This document shows, in pieces, positions 10,373 to 17,964 of a stretch of DNA of 64,000 bases. Source of the DNA: Pseudotabrizicola formosa (lineage in GTDB: Bacteria; Pseudomonadota; Alphaproteobacteria; Rhodobacterales; Rhodobacteraceae); NCBI RefSeq assembly GCF_002900965.1, contig NZ_PJOM01000001.1:372001-436000 (forward strand). The letters run 5' to 3'. Numbering within the stretch: the stretch's first letter is position 1; each line of letters opens with the position of its first letter. The notes under the pieces are model-generated. The model did no database searches, was not told the origin of the DNA, and saw only the letters and a program-made list of their open reading frames with translations. The translations under genes and the position numbers were made by a program.

Positions 10373-10406
10373 TCCCGTATCTTCTTCGCACAGAACCAGA
10401 TCTGCC

Positions 10407-10420
10407 TTGATGCAGATCAA
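10407..10420. promoter_or_regulatory. FNR/FnrL box between hemN and fnrL
   Basis: TTGATGCAGATCAA is a perfect match to the FNR consensus TTGAT-N4-ATCAA. Its centre is 41.5 bp from the first base of the hemN start codon, so a class II promoter would start transcription at or next to the ATG. On the other side it ends 17 bp before the fnrL ATG at 10438, a position suited to blocking fnrL transcription. The site is seen directly; the regulatory roles are inferred. Confidence 0.9.
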
Positions 10421-10437
10421 AAAGGGAAAGGGTGGCC

Positions 10438-11190
10438 ATGTCCGTCCACCGGGAAATCCGAACCCAGATGCAGGATTGCGGCGATTGCCCGATCCGGCAC
10501 CGGGCCGTCTGCGCCCGCTGCGAGGCCGATGAACTGGCGCAGCTGGAACAGATCAAATATTACCGCAGCTATCAGGCGGGGCAGACTGTCATCTGGTCTG
10601 GTGACAAGATGGATTTTGTGGCCTCGGTGGTGACGGGCATCGCCACGCTGACCCAGACCATGGAAGATGGCCGTCGTCAGATGGTCGGCCTGTTGTTGCC
10701 GTCGGATTTTGTCGGCCGGCCGGGCCGGTCGTCGGCCGCCTATGATGTGACCGCGACCACCGATCTGGTGATGTGCTGTTTCCGCCGCAAACCGTTCGAG
10801 GACATGATGGCCAGCACGCCGCACATCGCGCAGCGCCTGCTGGAAATGACACTCGATGAACTGGACGCCGCCCGCGAATGGATGCTGCTTCTGGGCCGCA
10901 AGACGGCGCGGGAAAAAATCGCCAGCCTGCTGGCGATCATCGCCCGCCGCGATGCCAGCCTGAAGCAACCCCGGGCGGTCGCGCCAAGGATCACCTTCGA
11001 TCTGCCGCTCACGCGCGAGGAAATGTCAGACTATCTGGGTCTGACGCTGGAAACCGTCAGCCGCCAGATGAGCGCGCTGAAACGGGATGGCATCATCGTT
11101 CTGGACGGCAAGCGTCAGGTCACGATCCCGTCGATGGATGCGTTGATGGATGAAACCGGTGACGACAGTGATGGCGGCTATCTGGTCTGA
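10438..11190 (+). CDS. fnrL: Oxygen-sensing Crp/Fnr-family transcription regulator FnrL
   Basis: 250 residues. Cys14, Cys17 and Cys25 (CGDCPIRHRAVC), with Cys28 close by, are the N-terminal cluster ligands of FNR-type sensors. A cyclic-nucleotide-binding beta roll follows, then a dimer helix, then the C-terminal helix-turn-helix with TREEMSDYLGLTLETVSRQMSAL; the ETVSR recognition helix is that of FNR proteins reading TTGAT half sites. The fourth ligand is probably in the CC pair within LVMCCFRRKPFE. The ATG at 10438 is preferred over the GTG at 10432 because the purine-rich GGGAAAGGG lies at proper distance only from the ATG. It is the predicted regulator of the FNR boxes in this window. Confidence 0.95.
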   Translation: MSVHREIRTQMQDCGDCPIRHRAVCARCEADELAQLEQIKYYRSYQAGQTVIWSGDKMDFVASVVTGIATLTQTMEDGRRQMVGLLLPSDFVGRPGRSSAAYDVTATTDLVMCCFRRKPFEDMMASTPHIAQRLLEMTLDELDAAREWMLLLGRKTAREKIASLLAIIARRDASLKQPRAVAPRITFDLPLTREEMSDYLGLTLETVSRQMSALKRDGIIVLDGKRQVTIPSMDALMDETGDDSDGGYLV

Positions 11191-11229
11191 GCGGGCCTGA
11201 AAACCGGCTCGGGCCGCAAAAGCCCGGTC

Positions 11230-11252
11230 TCCGGGGGCGATGTGCCCCCGGA
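11230..11252. terminator. Hairpin between convergent fnrL and uspA
   Basis: A perfect 9-bp inverted repeat (TCCGGGGGC, 5-nt loop, GCCCCCGGA) lies between the fnrL and uspA stops. It has no T tract on either side, so it may be a weak terminator or a transcript-end stabiliser serving both genes. Confidence 0.45.
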
Positions 11253-11274
11253 TCGGCCTGAGGTCGGCTTGGGC

Positions 11275-12120
11275 TTAATGCGCCATCAGCACCGGTACTG
11301 TGGCGTGTTCCAGCATGTTGCGCGTGGCCCCGCCCAGGATGGCCTCGCGAAAGCGGGAATGGCCATAGGCGCCCATCACCAGCAGATCGGCATCCTTGTC
11401 GCGCACATGGCGCAGCAGCACATCCGAGACGCGCGGCAGGCTGCGGGCCAGCACCGTCACCTCGGCCCGAACGCCGTGGCGCACCAGCATCTGGCACAGC
11501 ATGCCGCCGGGGTCTGATCGTTCCGGCCCATGCACCGGCGGATCGATCACGGTGATCGCCACCTGTTCGGCCTGTTTCAGCAAGGGCAGCGCTGCGCGCA
11601 CCGCCGCCATCGCCTCGCGGCTCTGGTTCCAGGCCACCACGACGCGCCGGGGCAGCGCGCGCGCCAGCCCGGTGTCGGGCACGACCAGAACCGGTGCCCG
11701 TCCCTCGAACATCGCGGCTTCGATGACCGCCTCGGCCTCGGCCCCCTGCTCTTTGCCATAGGGGCGCGCCAGCACCACCAGATCGGCGAAGCGGGCCCGC
11801 TGCGAGACCAGGTCGATCATCGCGCCGAATTGGGTCACCGCCGCCTCGACACTGGCGCGCAGGCCGGGGGCTTCGGCAGCCACCGCCGCCCTGACCGCCG
11901 CCTCCAGATCGCGGGCATCGCTTTCGGCGCGCTCTTGCGCCACCTGCAACAGCACAGCACCTGATCCGATATAGGCATAGCCGATCTGCGTGCGGTCAAC
12001 CCCCAGCGCCAGAATATCCAGATGCGCGTCGGTCTGCGCGCAAAGTTTTGCAGCTGCCGCGATGGTCTGCGGCACCTGCCCGGCATGAGTCGCGACGGTG
12101 AAGATGGATTTGTAGGTCAT
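11275..12120 (-). CDS. uspA: Universal stress protein, two UspA domains in tandem
   Basis: A 281-residue protein that starts at MTYKSIFTVATHAGQVPQT. It carries an N-terminal UspA domain (about 1-150) and a second one (about 155-281), whose ATP-binding-type glycine pattern is visible in VMGAYGHSRFREAILGGATRNML. Usp proteins support survival under stress and energy limitation; the molecular target is unknown. A gene of this type sits between fnrL and ccoN in Rhodobacter. It is divergent from ccoNOQP and shares two FNR boxes with it; with the proximal box at -41.5 a CAGTAT -10 element falls at the expected spot, so anaerobic induction by FnrL is likely. Confidence 0.9.
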   Translation of the reverse strand: MTYKSIFTVATHAGQVPQTIAAAAKLCAQTDAHLDILALGVDRTQIGYAYIGSGAVLLQVAQERAESDARDLEAAVRAAVAAEAPGLRASVEAAVTQFGAMIDLVSQRARFADLVVLARPYGKEQGAEAEAVIEAAMFEGRAPVLVVPDTGLARALPRRVVVAWNQSREAMAAVRAALPLLKQAEQVAITVIDPPVHGPERSDPGGMLCQMLVRHGVRAEVTVLARSLPRVSDVLLRHVRDKDADLLVMGAYGHSRFREAILGGATRNMLEHATVPVLMAH

Positions 12121-12169
12121 GGCGGTCCTCCTGTTTTCCCGGCGTCCCTGGGCCCCGGTCCTACCCCGG

Positions 12170-12175
12170 ATACTG
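12170..12175 (-). promoter_or_regulatory. Candidate -10 element of an FNR-dependent uspA promoter
   Basis: Read on the minus strand this is CAGTAT, three of six matches to TATAAT with the conserved second A and last T. It lies exactly where a -10 should be if the FNR box at 12198-12211 is centred at -41.5, giving a transcript start near 12163 and a leader of about 43 nt. Confidence 0.4.
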
Positions 12176-12197
12176 GGGGCTGAGTGATGACGTCGCA

Positions 12198-12211
12198 TTG
12201 ACCTTAATCAA
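12198..12211. promoter_or_regulatory. FNR/FnrL box 1 between uspA and ccoN
   Basis: TTGACCTTAATCAA matches the FNR consensus with one mismatch (TTGAC for TTGAT). It is best placed to activate uspA on the minus strand, and lies 139 bp from the ccoN start. Confidence 0.8.
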
Positions 12212-12229
12212 TTAGAAGGACAGCCTTGG

Positions 12230-12243
12230 TTGACATGGATCAA
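12230..12243. promoter_or_regulatory. FNR/FnrL box 2 between uspA and ccoN
   Basis: TTGACATGGATCAA also differs from the consensus at one base. Its centre is 32 bp (about three helical turns) from box 1, so two FnrL dimers could bind the same face. It lies 107 bp upstream of the ccoN start. The -10 region that a -41.5 location would predict for ccoN is poor, so the exact ccoN start site is unclear. Confidence 0.78.
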
Positions 12244-12349
12244 GGACCATCTGCCGCCCTCTCCCGCACAAGCACTTCAGTCGGAAAGCGCGCGGACAGT
12301 TCCCGAATCAATGCAGGGGCGGATCCAGCCAAGGACGAAGGGACGTGAA

Positions 12350-13948
12350 ATGTGGGATTATCTGAAACTGGTGGTGCTTGGCCTGTTGGCGTTGGGTGCG
12401 GCAATTGCAGCCAACTACGCCCGTGACCTTGCCTATCAGGTCAATGCGGTCACGGTCATGCTGGCGGCCGGCATCACCTTTCTGGTGGTGCTGCGCGGCA
12501 TGGACGAGGTGAAGACCGTCAACCGCAACGAATATATGGACGGGGTGGTGCGCGCGGGCGTGATCGCCACCGCGTTCTGGGGCATTGTCGGCTTTCTGGT
12601 CGGCGTGGTGATCGCCAGTCAGCTGGCCTGGCCCTGGCTCAACTTTGAGGCGTTGCAGGGCATGGGCAACTTCGGCCGCCTGCGCCCGCTGCACACATCG
12701 GCGGTGATCTTTGCCTTTGGCGGCAACGCCCTGATCATGTCGTCGTTCTACATCGTCCAGCGCACCAGCGCCGTGCGGCTGTGGGGCGGCAATCTGGGGT
12801 GGTTCGTGTTCTGGGGCTGGCAGCTTGTCATCGTTCTGGCCGCCACCGGCTATGTGCTGGGCGGCACCCAGTCCAAGGAATATGCCGAACCGGTCTGGTA
12901 CGTCGATATCCTGATCACCGTGGTCTGGGTCGCCTTCCTCGCCGTCTTTGCCGGCACGCTGATGAAGCGCAAGGAACCCCACATCTACGTGGCCAACTGG
13001 TTCCTCTTGGCCATGATCATCACCATTGCCATGCTGCATCTGGTCAACAACATGGCCATCCCGGTGTCGTTCTTCGGGTCGCAATCGGTGCAGGTCACAT
13101 CCGGCGTGCAGGATGCGATGATCCAGTGGTGGTATGGCCACAATGCCGTGGGCTTCTTCCTCACTGCGGGCTTTCTGGGCATGATGTATTATTTCGTGCC
13201 CAAACAGGCCGAACGCCCGGTCTACAGCTATAAACTGTCGATCATCCACTTCTGGGCGCTGATCTTCCTCTACATCTGGGCCGGTCCGCACCACCTGCAC
13301 TACACCGCGCTGCCAGACTGGGCCTCGACCCTTGGCATGGTGTTCTCGGTCATTCTCTGGATGCCAAGCTGGGGCGGCATGATCAACGGCCTGATGACGC
13401 TCTCGGGCGCCTGGGACAAGCTGCGCACCGACCCGGTGATCCGGATGATGGTGGTCAGCATCGGCTTTTACGGCATGTCCACCTTTGAGGGCCCGATGAT
13501 GAGCATCAAGGCCGTGAACAGCCTGTCGCACTATACCGATTGGACCATTGGCCACGTCCATTCCGGCGCGCTTGGCTGGAACGGCATGATCACCTTTGGT
13601 GCGCTGTACTTCCTGACCCCGCGCCTGTGGAACCGTGACGGGCTGTATAGCCTGAAGCTGGTCAGCTGGCACTTCTGGCTCGCGACCATCGGCATCGTGC
13701 TCTACGCCTCTGCCATGTGGGTGTCGGGCATCATGGAAGGCCTGATGTGGCGTGAAGTCGATGCCAATGGCTATCTGGTGAACGCCTTTGCCGACACCGT
13801 GGCCGCCAAATACCCGATGAATGTGGTGCGGATGCTGGGGGGCCTTCTGTTCCTCTCGGGGGCCGTCATCATGTGCTATAACCTGTGGATGACCGTGCGT
13901 GCGCAACCTGCCAAGGTGACGTCACATGCGGCTGTTCCTGCTGAATGA
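12350..13948 (+). CDS. ccoN: cbb3-type cytochrome c oxidase subunit I
   Basis: 532-residue catalytic subunit of the high-affinity cbb3 oxidase, with about 12 membrane helices. Visible ligand motifs are LRPLHTS (low-spin heme b), [11 protein letters not shown] (CuB histidine), [14 protein letters not shown] (CuB His-His pair) and [13 protein letters not shown] (heme b3 and heme b histidines). The helix after [11 protein letters not shown] also holds GMMYYFVPK, where the cross-linked tyrosine of this family sits. The start MWDYLKLV matches Rhodobacter CcoN and follows a GAAGGGACG ribosome site. It reduces O2 to water while pumping protons under low oxygen, fed by CcoO/CcoP. First gene of ccoNOQP. 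Confidence 0.97.
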   Translation: MWDYLKLVVLGLLALGAAIAANYARDLAYQVNAVTVMLAAGITFLVVLRGMDEVKTVNRNEYMDGVVRAGVIATAFWGIVGFLVGVVIASQLAWPWLNFEALQGMGNFGRLRPLHTSAVIFAFGGNALIMSSFYIVQRTSAVRLWGGNLGWFVFWGWQLVIVLAATGYVLGGTQSKEYAEPVWYVDILITVVWVAFLAVFAGTLMKRKEPHIYVANWFLLAMIITIAMLHLVNNMAIPVSFFGSQSVQVTSGVQDAMIQWWYGHNAVGFFLTAGFLGMMYYFVPKQAERPVYSYKLSIIHFWALIFLYIWAGPHHLHYTALPDWASTLGMVFSVILWMPSWGGMINGLMTLSGAWDKLRTDPVIRMMVVSIGFYGMSTFEGPMMSIKAVNSLSHYTDWTIGHVHSGALGWNGMITFGALYFLTPRLWNRDGLYSLKLVSWHFWLATIGIVLYASAMWVSGIMEGLMWREVDANGYLVNAFADTVAAKYPMNVVRMLGGLLFLSGAVIMCYNLWMTVRAQPAKVTSHAAVPAE

Positions 13949-13963
13949 CCGGAGGGCAGGACA

Positions 13964-14713
13964 ATGGCTTTTCTTGACAAACACAAGGCAATCGAAACCC
14001 ATGCCACGCTCCTGATGGTGCTCAGCCTGCTGGTTGTGTCCATCGGCGGTCTGGTCCAGATCGTTCCGCTGTTCTATCTTGAGAACACGATCGAAAAGGT
14101 CGAAGGGGTGCGCCCCTATACGCCGCTGGAACTGACCGGGCGTGACATCTACATCCGCGAAGGCTGCTACAACTGCCACAGCCAGATGATCCGCCCGATG
14201 CGGGATGAGGTCGAACGTTATGGCCATTACAGCCTGGCGGCGGAATCGATGTATGATCACCCGTTCCAGTGGGGGTCCAAACGCACCGGGCCGGATCTGG
14301 CCCGGGTCGGCGGGCGCTATTCTGACGAATGGCATCAGGATCATTTCATGAACGCCAAATCGGTGGTGCCGGAGTCTCTGATGCCGCCCTATGGCTTCCT
14401 GTTCAACCGCGAGATTGACGGGAAATACATCGAAGATGTGGTCCGCACCCATGCCATGGTCGGTGTGCCCTACACGTCCGAGATGATCGAAAACGCCCGC
14501 GCCGATTTCATGGCGCAGGTAGACCCCGATGGCGACTCGTCCGGCCTGCAATCGCGCTATGGCGCGGCGGCGGTGCCGAACGGCGCCGATGTGAATGTGC
14601 GCAATTTTGACGGACAGCCCCAGCTGACCGAAGCCGATGCGCTGATCGCCTATATGCAAGTCCTTGGCACGATGGTCGATTTCTCGACCTTCACGCCAGA
14701 CGCCAGCCGCTAA
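13964..14713 (+). CDS. ccoO: cbb3 oxidase subunit II, monoheme cytochrome c
   Basis: 249 residues with one N-terminal membrane anchor (about 14-36) and a periplasmic heme c domain. The heme motif CYNCH is at residues 68-72 ([15 protein letters not shown], a strongly conserved CcoO block). It passes electrons from CcoP to the CcoN active site. It starts 15 bp after ccoN and is followed 10 bp later by ccoQ. Length and order match other proteobacterial ccoNOQP operons. Confidence 0.97.
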   Translation: MAFLDKHKAIETHATLLMVLSLLVVSIGGLVQIVPLFYLENTIEKVEGVRPYTPLELTGRDIYIREGCYNCHSQMIRPMRDEVERYGHYSLAAESMYDHPFQWGSKRTGPDLARVGGRYSDEWHQDHFMNAKSVVPESLMPPYGFLFNREIDGKYIEDVVRTHAMVGVPYTSEMIENARADFMAQVDPDGDSSGLQSRYGAAAVPNGADVNVRNFDGQPQLTEADALIAYMQVLGTMVDFSTFTPDASR

Positions 14714-14723
14714 GGGGGCCGAT

Positions 14724-14924
14724 ATGGAAACCTACAGTACTTTGCGCCAGTTTGCCGACAGCTGGGCCTTGTTGTCGCTCTTTCTCATCTTCCTTGGGGT
14801 GATTGTCTGGGCCTTCCGCCCCGGCAGCCGCAAGACGCATGACGATGTCGCCAAATCGATCTTCCGCAATGACAAGGCCCCCGCCCCGGCGGATGACCCC
14901 AAGCCGCACGTAAAGGAGGCGTGA
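14724..14924 (+). CDS. ccoQ: cbb3 oxidase small subunit
   Basis: 66-residue protein, METYSTLRQFADSWALL at the start, with a single membrane helix (about 12-32) ending in VWAFRPGSRK and a charged, proline-rich cytoplasmic tail. This is the FixQ/CcoQ pattern; the subunit stabilises the complex and in Rhodobacter has been linked to protection from oxygen. The ATG lies in a longer open frame, but this start follows ccoO directly and gives the expected size. The stop is 4 bp before ccoP. Confidence 0.93.
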   Translation: METYSTLRQFADSWALLSLFLIFLGVIVWAFRPGSRKTHDDVAKSIFRNDKAPAPADDPKPHVKEA

Positions 14925-14928
14925 CACC

Positions 14929-15807
14929 ATGTGCGCCAAGAAAGTCACACAAAAACCGGGTGACGTGCCGACCACCGGCCACGTCTGGGACGGAATCGAG
15001 GAACTCGACAACCCGATGCCGCGCTGGTGGGTCTGGGTGTTCTACGCCACGATCGTCTGGGGTATCGGCTATTCCATCGCCTATCCGGCATGGCCGCTGA
15101 TTTCGGGGGCAACGCCGGGCCTGCTCGGGGCCTCGACCCGCGCCGATGTGGTGGCCGAGATCAAGCGCTTTGATGACGCCAACGCCAGCATCAAACAGGC
15201 GCTGGTCGATGCCGATATCACCACGGTGTCGGCCAACCCTGACCTGATGTCCTTTGCCCAGAATGCCGGGGCTGCCGTGTTCCGCACCAATTGCACCACC
15301 TGTCACGGGTCGGGTGCCAATGGGATCGAGGGCAAGGGCTATCCAAGCCTGCTGGATGATGACTGGCTGTGGGGTGGGGATATCGAGAATATCCACGCCA
15401 CCATCACCCATGGCATCCGCAATACCACGCATCCGGATGCCCGCTGGTCGCAGATGCCCGCCTTTGGCGCGGATCAGATCCTTGAGCGTCCGCAGATTGC
15501 CGAAGTTGTGGAATATGTCCTGCAGATGTCGGGCCAGGACCATGACGCTACCTTGGCAGCGGCGGGTGAGGCCGTCTATCTGGACAATTGTGCCGCCTGC
15601 CATATGGAAGACGGATCGGGCGACATCACGCAAGGTGCGCCCAATCTGGCCGATGCGATCTGGCTTTATGGCGGGTCGCGTGATGCCGTGACCTATTCGG
15701 TCGTCAACGCCCGCTTTGGCGTGATGCCCGGCTGGAATGACAAGCTGACCGAAGACGAGATCCGCGCTGTGGCGCTCTATGTCCACAGCCGCGGTGGCGG
15801 TCAGTAA
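14929..15807 (+). CDS. ccoP: cbb3 oxidase subunit III, diheme cytochrome c
   Basis: 292 residues. An N-terminal cytoplasmic stretch with DGIEELDNPMPRWW leads to a membrane helix (about 36-58), then two cytochrome c domains with heme motifs CTTCH (122-126) and CAACH (221-225). It accepts electrons from soluble or anchored cytochrome c and hands them to CcoO. A strong ribosome site AAAGGAGG precedes the ATG. Last gene of the operon. The next 260 bp carry an FNR box before ccoG. Confidence 0.97.
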   Translation: MCAKKVTQKPGDVPTTGHVWDGIEELDNPMPRWWVWVFYATIVWGIGYSIAYPAWPLISGATPGLLGASTRADVVAEIKRFDDANASIKQALVDADITTVSANPDLMSFAQNAGAAVFRTNCTTCHGSGANGIEGKGYPSLLDDDWLWGGDIENIHATITHGIRNTTHPDARWSQMPAFGADQILERPQIAEVVEYVLQMSGQDHDATLAAAGEAVYLDNCAACHMEDGSGDITQGAPNLADAIWLYGGSRDAVTYSVVNARFGVMPGWNDKLTEDEIRAVALYVHSRGGGQ

Positions 15808-15991
15808 GCAAGCGCTGTCCCCGGGCAAGGATCTCTTGTCCGGGGTCTTCATCGGACTGCCCGGCGCGCGCCCCGCACCACAGCCGCCTCAGATGCCATG
15901 CGGCGTTCCGTCACCCCCCGATGATTTCCCCGCAACCAAAGCCTTGCCGCGCCTATGTGCCACATCGAAACCTGCATTTGCGATGCGCATT

Positions 15992-16005
15992 TTGATACAG
16001 GTCAA
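15992..16005. promoter_or_regulatory. FNR/FnrL box upstream of ccoG
   Basis: TTGATACAGGTCAA matches the consensus with one mismatch in the right half (GTCAA). If centred at -41.5, transcription starts near 16040 and the -10 would be 16028-16033, where the sequence is CACTAT (keeps the key A, A and T). This fits an independent anaerobic promoter for ccoGHIS. Confidence 0.85.
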
Positions 16006-16027
16006 TGTCCTGCCCGATGCTTCGGTG

Positions 16028-16033
16028 CACTAT
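16028..16033 (+). promoter_or_regulatory. Candidate -10 element of the ccoG promoter
   Basis: CACTAT at the spacing expected for a class II FNR promoter driven by the box at 15992-16005. It overlaps an ATG at 16032, which argues against that ATG as the ccoG start. Confidence 0.45.
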
Positions 16034-16067
16034 GGCCAAAGACCAAGCCAGACATCGGAGCCACGTC

Positions 16068-17501
16068 GTGAGCAGCCCAGACGCCACCGAACCCCCCAGC
16101 CTCTATGCCGCGCGGGAGCCCATTTTCCCGCGTCGCGTCTATGGCCGGTTCCGCAACCTGAAATGGGGACTGATGGGGCTGATGCTGGGCATCTATTACG
16201 TGACCCCCTGGATCAGATGGGACCGCGGCCCCAACCTGCCGGATCAGGCGGTTCTGCTCGATCTGGCGCACCGGCGGTTCTTTTTCTTCATGATCGAGAT
16301 CTGGCCGCATGAATTCTATTTCGTCGCCGGCCTTCTGGTCATGGCCGGGCTTGGCCTGTTCCTGTTCACCTCTGCCGCGGGCCGGGTCTGGTGCGGCTAT
16401 GCCTGCCCGCAAACGGTGTGGACTGACCTCTTCATTCTGGTCGAACGCTGGGTCGAGGGGGACCGCAACGCCCGTATCCGTCTGCACCGGCAAAAGTGGG
16501 ATGGCGAAAAGGTTCGAAAACGGGCGGTGAAATGGACCGCCTGGTTCCTGATTGCCATGGCCACCGGCGGGGCATGGGTGTTCTATTTCACCGATGCGCC
16601 GACTCTTCTGGTCAATCTGGTCACCGGCCAGGCCGGTGCCGTGGCCTATCTGACCATCCTGATCCTGACCGCCACCACCTTTGCCTTTGGCGGCTTTGCC
16701 CGCGAACAGATCTGCATCTATGCCTGCCCGTGGCCGCGCATCCAGGCCGCGATGATGGACGAAGACACGCTGACCATTGCCTACCGCGACTGGCGGGGCG
16801 AGCCGCGCGGCAAGCTGCACAAGGGGGAAATCGCGGCAGGGCAGGGCGACTGCATCGACTGCATGGCCTGCGTCAACGTCTGCCCGATGGGCATCGACAT
16901 CCGTGATGGCCAGCAGCTTGCCTGCATCACCTGTGGACTGTGCATCGACGCCTGCAACGACACAATGGACAAGATCGGCCGCCCGCGCGACCTGATCGGC
17001 TACATGGCGCTGACGGACGAGACGGCAGAGCGCAAGGGCGACGCGCCGATTTCGGTCTGGAAGCACGTCTTCCGCCCCCGTACCATCCTCTACACCCTGC
17101 TCTGGGGCGGGGTCGGTGTGGGGCTGATCGTGGCGCTGTTCCTCCGCTCCGCCATCGATGTGAACGTCAGCCCGGTGCGCAATCCGACCTTTGTCACCCT
17201 GTCTGATGGCACCATCCGCAACGCCTATGATGTGCGGTTGCGCAACAAGCAGGGGTCGGATGCCGTGTTCACCATCTCGGTCCCCTTCGACTCTGGCCTG
17301 AGGGCCGAGCTGGAGGGTCTGTCCGGCCTGTCGGTGACGGTGAACGCCAACGAAACCCTGTCGCAGCGGGTCTATCTGAATGCCCCGCGCGGATCAGCGC
17401 CCGCCACCGAAGACCGCACACAGGTCAGGATGTGGTTTGAAGAACTTGGGACGACGAACCGGGTCCATCAGGATACCGTGTTCAATGGAAAGGCCGAATA
17501 G
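16068..17501 (+). CDS. ccoG: cbb3 oxidase assembly ferredoxin-like membrane protein CcoG (RdxB/FixG)
   Basis: A membrane protein with two ferredoxin-type cluster motifs, CIDCMACVNVCP and CITCGLCIDACN, several membrane helices, the CGYACPQTVW and CIYACPWPRIQ motifs of the NapH/CcoG family, and a C-terminal Ig-like FixG domain. It helps reduce copper for delivery to the cbb3 active site. I chose the GTG at 16068 (477 aa): CGGAG lies 7 bp before it and it is downstream of the transcription start inferred from the FNR box. The ATG at 16032 would add 12 residues but overlaps the predicted -10. First of four overlapping or adjacent genes ccoGHIS. Confidence 0.92.
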   Translation: MSSPDATEPPSLYAAREPIFPRRVYGRFRNLKWGLMGLMLGIYYVTPWIRWDRGPNLPDQAVLLDLAHRRFFFFMIEIWPHEFYFVAGLLVMAGLGLFLFTSAAGRVWCGYACPQTVWTDLFILVERWVEGDRNARIRLHRQKWDGEKVRKRAVKWTAWFLIAMATGGAWVFYFTDAPTLLVNLVTGQAGAVAYLTILILTATTFAFGGFAREQICIYACPWPRIQAAMMDEDTLTIAYRDWRGEPRGKLHKGEIAAGQGDCIDCMACVNVCPMGIDIRDGQQLACITCGLCIDACNDTMDKIGRPRDLIGYMALTDETAERKGDAPISVWKHVFRPRTILYTLLWGGVGVGLIVALFLRSAIDVNVSPVRNPTFVTLSDGTIRNAYDVRLRNKQGSDAVFTISVPFDSGLRAELEGLSGLSVTVNANETLSQRVYLNAPRGSAPATEDRTQVRMWFEELGTTNRVHQDTVFNGKAE

Positions 17502-17960
17502 ATGACGGAATTCACCGGACGCAAGATGGCGGTTGTCATGGTCAGCTTCTTTGGCGTGATCATGGCGGTCAATTTTCTGATGGCCTACAAGGCCGTCAGC
17601 ACCTTTCCGGGGTTGGAGGTGCAGAACTCCTATGTCGCCAGCCAGACCTTCGATACCAACCGCGCGGCGCAAAAGGCGCTGGGTTGGACCATGACGCCGG
17701 AGTATGATGCTGCCGACAAGCGGTTGTATCTGTCGTTCACCGATGCCAGCGGTCAGCCCGCTGCCCTGTCGGATCTGTCGGTGCTGCTGGGGCGCACAAC
17801 CGAATCCAGCCAGGACCAGACCCCGGATTTCGTGAATGCTGCCGGTTTGTGGACGGCACCATTGGACCTTGCCCCCGGCAGATGGTTGCTGCGCGTCGAT
17901 GCCCGTGCCGCCGATGGCACGCTGTTTGCGCAGCGTGTCAGCATCATGGTCAGGGGCTGA
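17502..17960 (+). CDS. ccoH: cbb3 oxidase assembly protein FixH/CcoH (RdxH)
   Basis: 152 residues with one N-terminal membrane helix (about 7-30, ending NFLMAYKAVSTFPGLEVQNSY) and a periplasmic FixH domain. FixH-family proteins are needed to assemble or stabilise the cbb3 complex. The ATG is directly after the ccoG TAG, and the gene ends 4 bp before ccoI. Sequence is divergent, as is usual for FixH, but the YVASQTFDTNR block and position leave little doubt. Confidence 0.9.
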   Translation: MTEFTGRKMAVVMVSFFGVIMAVNFLMAYKAVSTFPGLEVQNSYVASQTFDTNRAAQKALGWTMTPEYDAADKRLYLSFTDASGQPAALSDLSVLLGRTTESSQDQTPDFVNAAGLWTAPLDLAPGRWLLRVDARAADGTLFAQRVSIMVRG

Positions 17961-17964
17961 CCCG

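Noticed and set aside
9644-10633. Plus-strand open frame across hemN and into fnrL
   Set aside because: It runs antisense through hemN and through the FNR box, then out of frame into fnrL; no domain.
12308-13906. Very long open frame antisense to ccoN
   Set aside because: A by-product of GC-rich third positions; ccoN on the plus strand has all heme and copper ligands, and the antisense product is low-complexity His/Arg-rich with no recognisable domain.
16032-16067. ATG at 16032 as the ccoG start
   Set aside because: It overlaps the -10 predicted from the FNR box and lacks a ribosome site; kept only as an alternative.
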